Shown: piece by piece, positions 54,948-64,000 of the stretch
Layout of the letters: each line of letters starts with the position of its first letter
Position numbering within the stretch: position 1 is the stretch's first letter
NCBI GenBank assembly: GCA_963854835.1
Contig: OY978525.1
Location: 47,699,196-47,763,195 of the forward strand
Length of the DNA stretch: 64,000 nt
Reading direction: 5' to 3'
Origin: Megamerina dolium
Lineage: Eukaryota > Arthropoda > Insecta > Diptera > Megamerinidae
Notes under the pieces: generated by a model
What the model was told of the DNA's origin: nothing
The model's database searches: none
What the model saw: the letters and a program-made list of their open reading frames with translations, nothing else
Translations under genes and position numbers: made by a program

Positions 54948-57787
54948 GTACGAACAATATTGATTGCCAAAGATAATCAACGAGCTGTTGTTGGTTGTGA
55001 CGATTCGCACGCGCTTATCTACGACATGTTATCTGGTAAACTAAAACGCTCTATGCCACCTAATCCGGGTCCTGTTACCGCTGTATATACCATGGAGAAT
55101 GATGATTTCTTAATCACGGTGGGGGGTAATAAAATCACATTTTACTCTTTTCGCAATGAAGAACTTCATTTACACACTGGCTCATATCATCAACGCCGAA
55201 AACGGTCATTAAAACGAATGTCACAATCTCAAAGAGCTCCTTTGACAACCCTACCACCCATTACTTGTTTTGATATTTCACGCGATTCACAATTGGCAGC
55301 GATAGCATATGGTCATAATATACAAATCATGAAAATAAATAATTGGGAATATCAAGCGACATTTGACAGACATATTGGGCCTGCAACGTGTTTAAGTTTC
55401 GCGCCAAACGGAGAGTTTCTCGTAACTGGATCCGAAGACAATATCGTGTATGTATGGAATTTAATACTAAGTCAAGTGACGAAAATGTTCAAGGTAAACA
55501 GGTTGCTTCTATTCTGATATAAGTTTGAGTTTATTATTATAAATTTTCTTAGGGTCACAATGATGCGGTCCATAATGTAATGGTTCTCATGGATTCACGC
55601 CGTGTTATTTCTAGTGATAGCGAATCAATTTTGTTGGTTTGGGTAGCAGAAAATGGAAATCTATTACAGACTATAAAAGGGCCCTACAGGTTTTTAACAG
55701 CAACCAATAATATGAAATTTGCGGTAAGTATTGCGCTGATAAAGTTGGCTTATTTCAACATAATTATATTTCTATCACTTGCAGGTATCCACCAACGGTG
55801 ACCATTCTCTAAAAATTTGGTCCCTAACAGATGAAAATGAAAAATATTCTGTATCACATTCCGATGATATAACGTGCTTTACAATAACGGCAGATAGTTT
55901 ATATATTATAACAGGGTCTCGTGATATGTCGCTAAAAGTTTGGCAGGCTGATGGAGGCAAACTTGCACAAGTTCTTGTTGGACATACAGATGAAGTCAAT
56001 TGCGTCACAGTGTCGGTTACAAATAAAACACAGGTTATATCTGGTTCTAAAGACACGAACTTAATAATTTGGGACTTACATACAGGAGAAGAATTGCACA
56101 CATTAGCCGGGCATTTGGGACCAGTAATTTGTGCACAAGTTACTGCTGATGGTAAACTAAACTGGATTTAGTTGTATTAGACGTAACCTTATAATCTATT
56201 CAACAGGATCCACAGTTGTCTCAGGTAGTGACGATAAAACATTAATAGTGTGGGAGACTAAACGCGGACTTGCACTGACATCACTTCAACTGCATGTTCC
56301 CTTTACTTGCTTTAATATAAGTATAGAATGCTCTCGTATACTGGTTCAGCTTGTTGACAGCTTCAACTTGCCTGTAATTTGTCTCCACAACACACCAGCA
56401 CAATATGTTAAATTACCAACTTATTCAGCTCCTGTAACGGATGGCGATGGTAGGAATTCAATGTATTAATAAGCATTAATCGTGACTAATGTAATTAAAC
56501 AACAGTCTGATTGATTCAGATTTTGACTATTCTACCATATTATTTGAATAATAAACACGAAATTTATTTAATTTACAAAACTTTATTAATAAAAGATTTT
56601 TTCAATTTAATTAATTTAATTTAATTGAATTTAATTACTGTAATTTAATTAAAGTTTGAACAATTTAAAAAATTTTATTTTATTGAAATGAGTAGCGAAA
56701 GGTCTAATGCTCGTAATTATTGAAATCATCCTCTTTTTGTATTGTATAAAAATTCAGATTAACCAAAATATCGATTAATCGAATAATTTTTATTAATGAA
56801 AATTATAATTTTTCGGATAACTTACATTCAAGGTACGACAAATATGTATTAAGACTCGAACCATATCTCAGCAACCAAGAGCGCGATCTATGTGTGAGCG
56901 CATGCGTTTTGAAGCTTCAACCTTCCTCTACTAACTGTCAAAATTTCATTGCATTTGGTTGACAGTTAATGTTTATTGATATTCATTTTACAAAACACGT
57001 GTTCGTTTGATGTTGAAATTTTAACAAGGAGCAAAGAGAAAAAAGTCACACAGCACTCATTGTTCGTCAATTTTTGGATCGGAATCAGGTCTGTGTGTTG
57101 AATCACCCGCCGTATTCATCTGATTTGGCACCATGCGACTTCTTTTTGTTCCCAAAACTGAAATTTAAGTCGAAAGGATGCTTTTTTGATGACATTCAGA
57201 CCATACAACGGGCTTCGACGAGGGCACTGGAGGCAATTCCGAAAAATGAAATGAATTGATGTAACAAGTATATTGAATTAGGAGGATAATATTTCGAATA
57301 AATATACCGAAAAATTAGCAGATATCATGTTTTAATTGTGTTTTCTAGAGGCAGTCTTAATACATAATTGTCGCACCTTATATGTAGATTAAACGCAAAC
57401 TTGATCAGTCGGATATATAATTGCGATTAAGTGAATGCGATTATGCGAATTTCACTCCATCTCTTTTCAGATGTACATACACGAAACCCAAAACGTCAAA
57501 TTAAACGACTCCTCAAAAAAGAAATATCGCTTGATACTTATACATGGCAAAAAAAATATGGCCATCTAACATCTTCTGTAATGATGGCACAAGTCGATGA
57601 GCGTCTCAAACGTCGGTTCTCAGTTTCTGCGAGTATGGAAGAAATATCGAAAATTACTGAAATGAAGACCGTAACTTCACAAACAAATTTAGGTCCGGAA
57701 CAGGCTGCCATAGCACAATCACAACATTTCGATCAACTTGAGGCATTGTGGAACAAACGGTCTCCACCCAGAAGAAAGCACAATTTG
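54948..57787 (+). CDS. WD40-repeat protein gene, internal and 3' exons (possibly NACHT-WD-like)
   Basis: Five exons join in frame: 54948-55493, 55553-55723, 55785-56151, 56207-56449 and 57471-57787 (phases 0, 0, 1, 1, 0), each bounded by GT and AG. The translated product has at least seven WD40 blades, with blade ends such as NIVYVWN, SLKIWS, SLKVWQ, NLIIWDLHTGEEL and TLIVWETKRG, each followed by GH-type starts (GHTDEVN, GHLGPVI), forming a beta-propeller for protein binding. The last exon is basic and polar (QIKRLLKKEISLDTYTWQKK, KRRFSVSASMEEI). The upstream part, which would hold any NACHT domain, is outside this stretch. WD40 is certain; the NWD1/NWD2 resemblance is a weak recollection of family style. 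If the last intron is retained, a stop follows four codons later. Confidence 0.85.
56450..57470 (+). other. Fourth intron in view, enlarged by a mariner copy
   Basis: About 1.02 kb, against 55-61 bases for the three preceding introns. The mariner derivative accounts for 550 of the extra bases; the rest is AT-rich. Confidence 0.75.
56830..57379 (+). mobile_element. Mariner deletion derivative in the WD40 gene intron
   Basis: Ends AAGGTACGACAAATATGTAT and the inverse of AAGGTGCGACAATTATGTAT, each continuing ATTAAGAC. A TA follows on the right; the left TA has become CA. The frame 57074-57259 keeps the transposase end with HPPYSSDLAPCDFFLFPKLK (third catalytic Asp); the first two Asp are deleted. 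A relative lies inside the LINE at 42822-43234. Confidence 0.85.
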
Positions 57788-57864
57788 GTAAACTCATAAC
57801 TTTGTTTACTCATAATATATTATACATATATTATTTAATTTTAATGTTAATTAAAGATATAAAT

Positions 57865-57865
57865 G

Positions 57866-57940
<75 letters not shown>

Positions 57941-57963
57941 GTATATATTATATTATATATATG

Positions 57964-58020
<57 letters not shown>

Positions 58021-58093
58021 CTATATAAATATATATACATATACATATATGTATATATTATATATATATATATATATATGTATATATAATATG

Positions 58094-58128
<35 letters not shown>

Positions 58129-58223
58129 GTATGTATATATATACTATATAAATATATATACATATATATATACATACATATATATATATATGTGTGTGTG
58201 TGTATATATATATGTATATATAC

Positions 58224-58269
<46 letters not shown>

Positions 58270-58276
58270 TATATAC

Positions 58277-58309
<33 letters not shown>

Positions 58310-58317
58310 CTACATAT

Positions 58318-58348
<31 letters not shown>

Positions 58349-58360
58349 CATATATATATA
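57865..58360. repeat. TA array, left part, split by a mariner
   Basis: (TA)n with TG, TGTGTG and CATA interruptions. It continues as 59636-59714 beyond the mariner. Confidence 0.95.
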
Positions 58361-59632
58361 AAGGGTTATCCATTTTGCGGTTTCAAAAGTAAATGTAAAT
58401 AAAACACATATAAAATATTTTTTATCATGATATTTCTTTTTGATTATAAAGTTTGAACGTTGACTTTATGTGTGAAATACTACATCATTTAAATGACCAC
58501 CACGCGAATTGTTGCAGGCATCGATTCTTTTGAGGTAATTTTCGACCACTTTTTGACACATATTGGGCGGTATCTCAGCCATAACGTGACGAATGTTGGT
58601 TTTTAGGTGCTCAAGAGTTAAAGGTTTATCTGCATAAACACGGTCTTTCGCGTAGCCCCACAACAAAAAGTCAAGCGGTGTCAAATCGCATGATCTTGGT
58701 GGCCACTTGATATCGCCACGACGAGAAATTACGCGGCCAGAAAATTTGTCTTGCAATAAAGCCATATTCGCTCGAGTTGTGTGGCATGTGGCACCGTCTT
58801 GTTGAAACCACATATTCTCTAAGTCGTATTCTTCAATAGCAGGCAAAAAAAGTCGGTTATCATATGACCATAACGCTCCGAATTGACGGTGACAGTCGTT
58901 CTATCGTCGTTTTCGAAGAAGTAAGGTCCAATCACACCTCCGGACCAAAGAGCGCACCAAGCAGTGACTTTTTGTGGATGTAGTGGCCTCTCTTCAATTA
59001 CTTGAGGATTCTCAGAACCCCAAATACGACAATTTTGTTTGTTAACATACCCACCGAGTGAACAATGTGCTTCGTCGCTGAAGAAAATTTTGTTCGAAAA
59101 AACGCCGTCCACCGCCTGTTGTTGTGAATGGTCAGCTGGGTTCAGTTGTTGTGTGAGCTGGATTTTATATGGATGTAGGTGTAGATCCAAATGCAAAATA
59201 CGCCATAATGTGCCGTAAGACAGTCCTAATTCCTGAGAACGACGAGGAATCGGCACATTCGGGTCTTCGGCAACACTTTCACTTACAGCAGCGATATTTT
59301 CGGTGGTACGAGCGAAACGATGATGCACAGGCCTTACAATATCTGTAACCGATCCAGTCTCTTCATATTTCTTCACAATTTTTGCCAATTGCTTGCGTAG
59401 TTGGACGATTATGTAAACCATAATCTCCTCTTAAAGCACGATATGTGGCTGTGGCAGAATCACAATTTTTGTAGTAGGTTTTTACAATTTTAATGCGTTG
59501 TGCGATAGTTAAGCGATCAATTTTCACAAATGTCAGACTTTGAACTGAAAAAGAAAGAAATTGTTTTAACAACTCAGTTTGACAGATGTCGAAATCTAGC
59601 CCTATACTTTTGAAACCGCGAAATGGATAACC

Positions 59633-59635
<3 letters not shown>
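58361..59635 (-). mobile_element. DD41D (rosa-like) mariner in a TA array
   Basis: Terminal inverted repeats of about 28 bp start AAGGGTTATCCATTTyGCGG at each end, with TA on both sides at 58359-58360 and 59636-59637. Length 1275 bp is normal for mariner. It split a TA microsatellite. The transposase has only about two frameshifts, so this is one of the younger insertions. Confidence 0.9.
58466..59572 (-). pseudogene. DD41D mariner transposase with two frameshifts
   Basis: The N-terminal part (59572-59363) has IDRLTIAQRIKIVKTYYK, the start of a helix-turn-helix. After a frameshift near 59400 the main frame (59421-58819) has RRSQELGLSYGTLWRILH and the first catalytic Asp in FFSDEAHCSL. A second frameshift near 58840 leads to 58846-58466 with WFQQDGATCHTT (second Asp) and PPRSCDLTPLDFLLWGY (third Asp). 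Forty-one residues separate the last two Asp, the spacing of the rosa group rather than classical D34D. Confidence 0.9.

Positions 59636-59714
<79 letters not shown>
59636..59714. repeat. TA array, right part
   Basis: Pure (TA)n continuing the array at 57865, ending ATTATACATACACCCTGCC. Confidence 0.95.
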
Positions 59715-59718
<4 letters not shown>

Positions 59719-60079
59719 CATACACCCTGCCAGCCAGAACTGGGTAATTATCTAGTTAATATGTGGGTTTCATTACCTTCTAAAGTGATTAAAAAAGTGG
59801 GTACCTTTGTATAGGCGCTGGGAAAAACTAACCACTTTCCACTTGTACGCATCACGCATCCCTGTCGCTCTCATTCATCTTCGGCATAAAGAAAACATGT
59901 AGGTATATTCCTCTAATTTTCCTCGTCAGACGGCACAGGGTTAAATTTTCATATACATTTCAAAATATTTTTAAAATTTTCAACCATAATTTTTACATGT
60001 CAAATTCTTTGTTTTGTTTAAAAATATTAATATTATTAATGATAATAATAATAATAATAATAATGGTAACAATAATAAC

Positions 60080-60110
<31 letters not shown>

Positions 60111-60379
60111 ATACTAATAACATTAGTAATTATATTAATTTCGCCGATTTTTTAAATAATTCAAATAAAAAAATATTTACATATATCTACATTATTAAAT
60201 TTGAATAAATTACAATATTAATATAATATTACTTTTAGGTAAATATTAAAAAATTTGGTTTTAACATTATTATAATCAAAAGAAAGTAGTGAAATTACCT
60301 TTCTTTTGATATATATTTACAATTTTTAATAAACATTAACTTTTTAAAATTTGAGTCGATAGAACGATCTATAAAATTC
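59715..60379. other. AT-rich sequence with an AAT microsatellite
   Basis: The trinucleotide array AAT/AAC occupies about 60043-60125. No gene recognised. Confidence 0.6.
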
Positions 60380-61224
60380 AATGTGTTAAGATGATTTCAT
60401 GTAATTGTTGACCGCGGCTACGCCTCAAAGTGTTCATACGCTGGGTTCAATATTGGCACACTATTTCCACCATATCGGCCGGTATTTCACGAATAAATTC
60501 TTCAATATTGGCTTTCTGTGCGTTAACCATGAACCTTAATATAGCCCCACAAAAATAGTCTAAAGGCGTTAAATCGCACGATCTAGTCGGCCAATTGATC
60601 GGCCCCAAACTCTATGGCAATTTTGATTGTTCACGTATCAATTCAACCAGAAATGAGCTTCGTCACTGAACACAATTTTCCGAAAAAAAGTGGATCTTCT
60701 TCCAACTTTGCCAGCACCTATACACCAAAAGCTAGCCGTTGTGATAGGTCGTGTGGCTTCAGTTCTTGCACTAGCTGTATTTTAAAAGGTTTTACATGCA
60801 AATCCTTCCGTCAAATTTTCCACGTAGTGGCGTAGCAGAAGCCCAATTGTCGCGAACGGCACCGAATCGTTAATTCACGGTAATCAAAAACACTGACGGA
60901 TACAGCTGCGATATTTTCCTCTGTCCGTATACGTGTTGGTGGTTTAATGTCCAATAATGTAAATTAGGTGAGAAATTTAGTCACAAGATTTCTAATAGCC
61001 ACCTCAGAAGGTCTCCCAAACTGACCATAAAATGGAAGAAGTGCACGATGGACTTTCTTAACCGAGCATAAATTTTGATAATAATATTCAATAATCTGCA
61101 GACGTTGTTCGTTTGTAAGTCGATTCATGGTTAAATTATAGACCAAACTGAACATGTTTGACAGAAACATGTTACAGAAAAACAGGTGAGCTGCCAAAAA
61201 GAAAGCTTCTAAAAAATCACCCTG
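60380..61224 (-). pseudogene. Second, older DD41D-type mariner remnant
   Basis: The right end ...GCTTCTAAAAAATCACCCTG is followed by TA (61225-61226), giving a TIR-like CAGGGTGATTTTTTAGAAGC on the minus strand. The frame 60964-61260 contains MNRLTNEQRLQIIEYYYQN and RALLPFYGQFGRPSE, a mariner N-terminus. Frames near 60460-60840 hold decayed core pieces. It is shorter than a full element, with the catalytic region heavily eroded and the left end not identified. Confidence 0.7.
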
Positions 61225-62267
61225 TATAATTTCGCAAATAATTTCGCGATCAATGACCATGCAATTCTGCTAGAAACAATTCTGCGAACAATAACCATAA
61301 TACAATCACAGGCTATAGGCAACAAAATACGTTTGCTCAATAATACAATAATAATTATCCATTCACACATAACCGCACAAGCAATAACAATGCCCAACGT
61401 AATCAAAACAACTATAGACCATATACTTCGAATTATCAAAATCACCATGTTCGCGTAATGGAAAATGAGAAGGTCATGCATGGCACGGTGTGCGCAAGCA
61501 TTCCGAATAATTAAAAATTTTCAAATTATCGGATAACAATACTAACTTCATCATTATTGCCCACAAATGTAAACAATCTGCAAGATAAGCAACCAAGTAA
61601 ATAACAAAGAATATTTTCTACCAGAAAAATGTAAACTGACAGGTATTATAAACGAAGAAATTTGTTTACTAGGAACAATAGAATTAAATCTCAATTTCGG
61701 TATAAAATTTGTAATCACAATATTCAATTAGTAGATTAAAAATTTTCTATAGAAACTAACGGAATTCTTAGTAGATAGTAGAATTTTTATAGAAAATTCT
61801 TATGCAAAATCGACTATGAAACATTTACGATATCACTTGCACATGCAAATTAAAGCATACAGCACTTAAAAAATATAAATACCAGCAGCAGCTCAGAAAT
61901 AATACAGGCACTTAAATTCGATTTCTACGAAGACAAAGTCATATTCAACAAAGAATTACAGAATAGCACAAAAAAGTGACAGCACTCATACAAATTCTAA
62001 ATACAACCAACAATGGAGTAATAATAGAGGGTAATCAACTCGAAACTGTTTCGCTAAGTAATTATAATATATACAAATACACAACATACGGACATAACGA
62101 AAAATTTGATAAACACGATTCCAGAAAATACTCGAAGCATTGAACACAAACTGCGCACATGACAAAGCAAAAACTGACCTAATACACATTTAAAAAAAAT
62201 ATCAAAACTTTTTTCACCTTGATAATGAACCACTGACTGTAAACAATTTTTATACACAAAAAATCAT

Positions 62268-62613
62268 GTGGGTGCCGTAGCTCAGTGGTTAGTGTGTTGG
62301 CATTCTGATCTGTACGTCGTGGTTCAATCCCCGGCTAAAGCATAACAAATTTAATATCAAAAAGATTTTTCCTTTCGAACGGTACCCACCAATTGGCAAT
62401 TGCTTGCCGACAGGTGGGTACCGTTCGAAAGAAAAATCTTTTCGATATTAAATTTGTTATGCATCAGCCGGGTATTTAACCACGACCTACAGATCAGAAG
62501 GCGAACACACTAACCACTGAGCTACGGCACCCACTCTAATACTGTCCAAAATTTAACACGCACACCAGTATTGGAAGAGAAGCTCGGCCAAAGAGCCCTT
62601 CGGGGCTTTAAGT
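62268..62613 (+). mobile_element. SINE with tRNA-like head and an inverted second head
   Basis: The forward copy begins at 62268 with an A-box-like TAGCTCAGTGG (62278-62288) and B-box GGTTCAATCCC (62321-62331) and runs to ACCCACC at 62390. A reverse-strand SINE head (62391-62534) follows, and the forward 3' end resumes at 62535, finishing with GAGCCCTTCGGGGCTTTAAG. The two heads pair over about 122 bases with a 22-base spacer. The tRNA-like head most resembles an arginine- or similar tRNA, but its acceptor stem no longer pairs, so it is not a functional tRNA gene. Confidence 0.85.
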
Positions 62614-62639
62614 ACCACGCAACTACCGACGAAATACAT

Positions 62640-64000
62640 GAGTACATAAAGAACTATAGATTACCACACGCACATACAGAAATGAACAAATACAAAATAT
62701 ATTAAAAGACAATACAATTCTACACTACTCTTAGTACCAAAGAAAAGTATAGAAAATAATAGAAAATGGAGACTTGTAGTGGATTGTCGAAACCTAAATG
62801 ATAAAATAGTAAAAGACAAATTTCCATTAACACTCGAACACATTTTGGACAAATTAGGTAGAGCCAAATGGTTCTCAACCTTTGGCATGACAAGCCAACA
62901 AAAAGTCACGATCTTTGACAGCATTTTCCACACCAATTGGACAATACCAATTTTAACGACTTCTATTCGGACTAAACATTTCCTCCAATAGCTTTCAAAG
63001 AACACATACAAAAACACTGTCAGTATTAGAATCAGAGCTTTTCTTTACGTAGACGACACCTACGGATACAATTTAAATCATCATAATAAAAATCTAGTTA
63101 AAGTATTAGACAGACTCCGAGGTTACAATCTCAAACTAAATGCACAAAAATTTTGTTTCTTAAGACCCGAGGGCATATACTTTGATAGCACAGCAATGTG
63201 CAAAAACTGTCCCTGCAAAATAGGAAACGATCAAAAACTACAAAACACCCAAAAATGCAGACGATGTAAGAAAATGCCTAGCCAATGCCAAAAGCCTTAA
63301 TTCACTTTTAAAGAAATCAACTAAATTCCAATGGCCAAACATCTCTCAAGACACTAGAAAATCTAATTAATCCACCTGTATTACAATATCCGAACTTCGA
63401 AAAGCCATTTATACTCACAACTGATGCATAAAATTATGCATTAGGAACCGTTTTATCACAAAGGACAAGTAGGCAAAGATTTACCTATATCATATGACAG
63501 CAAATCATTACAAAACCATGACTTCAACAAACTGATAATAGAAAAAGAACTGTTAATAAAAAAAACAATACACTGAGGCATACAATTTTTCAAATACTAC
63601 CTTTCGTCAGAAAATTGATCGTGGTAACTGACCACAGGACACTTATTTCGATAGTTTCAAACAAAAATCCTTCATCTAAAATGACAAGAATACGCTTAGA
63701 CTTCCGCAACTGCGGCTTTGAAATAATTTGCAAAAAGGGCAAGATGAACACAAACGCTGATGTGTTGTCAATAATCCAAATTGACTCGGAAGTACTAAAA
63801 AATGTGAATCCTAAAGATATTCACATAAAAGCAAAAAAGGCGCTAGTAATTACAAGAGGCATGACCAAAATGCAGAATAAAATAATTAATAAAGAAAACG
63901 AGGCAAGTAAAGAAAAAGAATATGCGGAAAAAGGAATAGGATTAAGTAATGAAACGGAAAACGGCACTTTACTTCTCGAAATATTAGAAAGTCATCGAAA
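62640..64000 (+). pseudogene. Gypsy-type reverse transcriptase and RNase H remnant
   Basis: RT pieces: VDCRNLNDKIVKDKFPL (62779 onward), GRAKWFSTFGMTSQQ and a YVDDTYGYNL-like catalytic site near 63045-63065. RNase H pieces: LTTDA-like (63418), SYDSKSLQNHDFNKL (63490s), a VTDHRTLIS-like segment (63628) and KGKMNTNADVLSIIQ (63735). Stops and frameshifts occur every 50-100 codons. Order and wording match 17.6/297-type elements. Confidence 0.75.

Larger units (their letters stand above)
61270..64000 (+). mobile_element. Decayed gypsy-type (17.6/297-like) retrotransposon, cut by the right edge
   Basis: Plus-strand coding pieces appear in order: Asn-rich Gag C-terminus (61270-61510), possible protease region (61660-61800), RT start (62100-62260), then after the SINE pair RT (62640-63200), RNase H (63400-63770) and a following linker to base 64000. 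All are broken by stops. No LTR is visible in the window. Confidence 0.75.

Noticed and set aside
57074..57259. Coding exon of the WD40 gene
   Set aside because: It is the end of a mariner transposase lying inside a larger intron.
60014..60208. Asn-rich protein
   Set aside because: The peptide is poly-Asn read from an AAT microsatellite.
62268..62340. Functional tRNA gene
   Set aside because: A- and B-box-like sequences are present, but the acceptor stem does not pair and the body continues into a SINE shared by other loci.

Overview
The window reads as intergenic and intronic DNA of a higher dipteran, most plausibly a tephritid-type fruit fly. It is AT-rich and crowded with nested transposable elements. 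These include BEL/Pao and Ty3/gypsy LTR elements, an I-type LINE, RNase-H-bearing and RTE-like LINEs, a jockey-like fragment, long-TIR Tc1 elements, several mariners (one with DD41D spacing, as in the rosa group described from Ceratitis), a hAT relic and a tRNA-derived SINE. The family assignments are inference from recognisable protein motifs; no database search was possible.

Layout. 1-5770: BEL-A on the minus strand, cut by the left edge. 5852-7793: internally deleted gypsy-type endogenous retrovirus (gag plus the end of env), inserted in an older repeat whose second copy lies at 27.2-28.75 kb. 8859-13306: BEL-B on the plus strand, with a SINE in its 3' LTR. 13690-18300: repeat carrying a 3.6 kb LINE whose 3' tail is CCTAA repeats. 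18427-18868: TA array. 18940-19600: hAT relic. 19959-20114: possible terminal exon of an unknown gene. 20205-25695: gypsy element with near-complete gag-pol, matching 4-bp target duplications and a SAP-like motif in gag. 26385-28750: gag and mariner-like relics. 28757-30808: mariner carrying a SINE and a jockey-like fragment. 31273-35057: Tc1 element with about 230-bp terminal repeats, split by an RTE-like LINE. 35653-46802: BEL-C on the minus strand, its 5' LTR split by an I-type LINE that itself carries a mariner derivative. 47.9-51.5 kb: LINE and gypsy fragments and a second RTE-like LINE. 51538-52576: fold-back with perfect 167-bp arms and a solo LTR. 53979-54352: mariner-type MITE. 54948-57787: five exons of a WD40 gene. 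58361-59635: DD41D mariner inside a TA array. 60380-61224: a second DD41D relic. 61270-64000: decayed gypsy element with an inverted SINE pair, running off the right edge.

The only well-supported host gene is the WD40 gene (five consecutive exons, consistent splice sites and phases). Its family resemblance to NACHT-WD proteins is tentative. Insertion order can be read in several places: I-LINE into the BEL-C LTR and mariner into that LINE; RTE into Tc1; SINE into the BEL-B LTR; copia-like LTR, now solo, into the fold-back.

I saw no rRNA gene, canonical functional tRNA gene or CRISPR array, and no operon-like system. The most interesting signals are the SINE family (tRNA-like promoter boxes, conserved 3' hairpin, an inverted head pair), the perfect-armed fold-back, the IR/DR layout of the Tc1 element, and TA arrays that repeatedly abut a TATACCCTG/CAGGGTATA motif.
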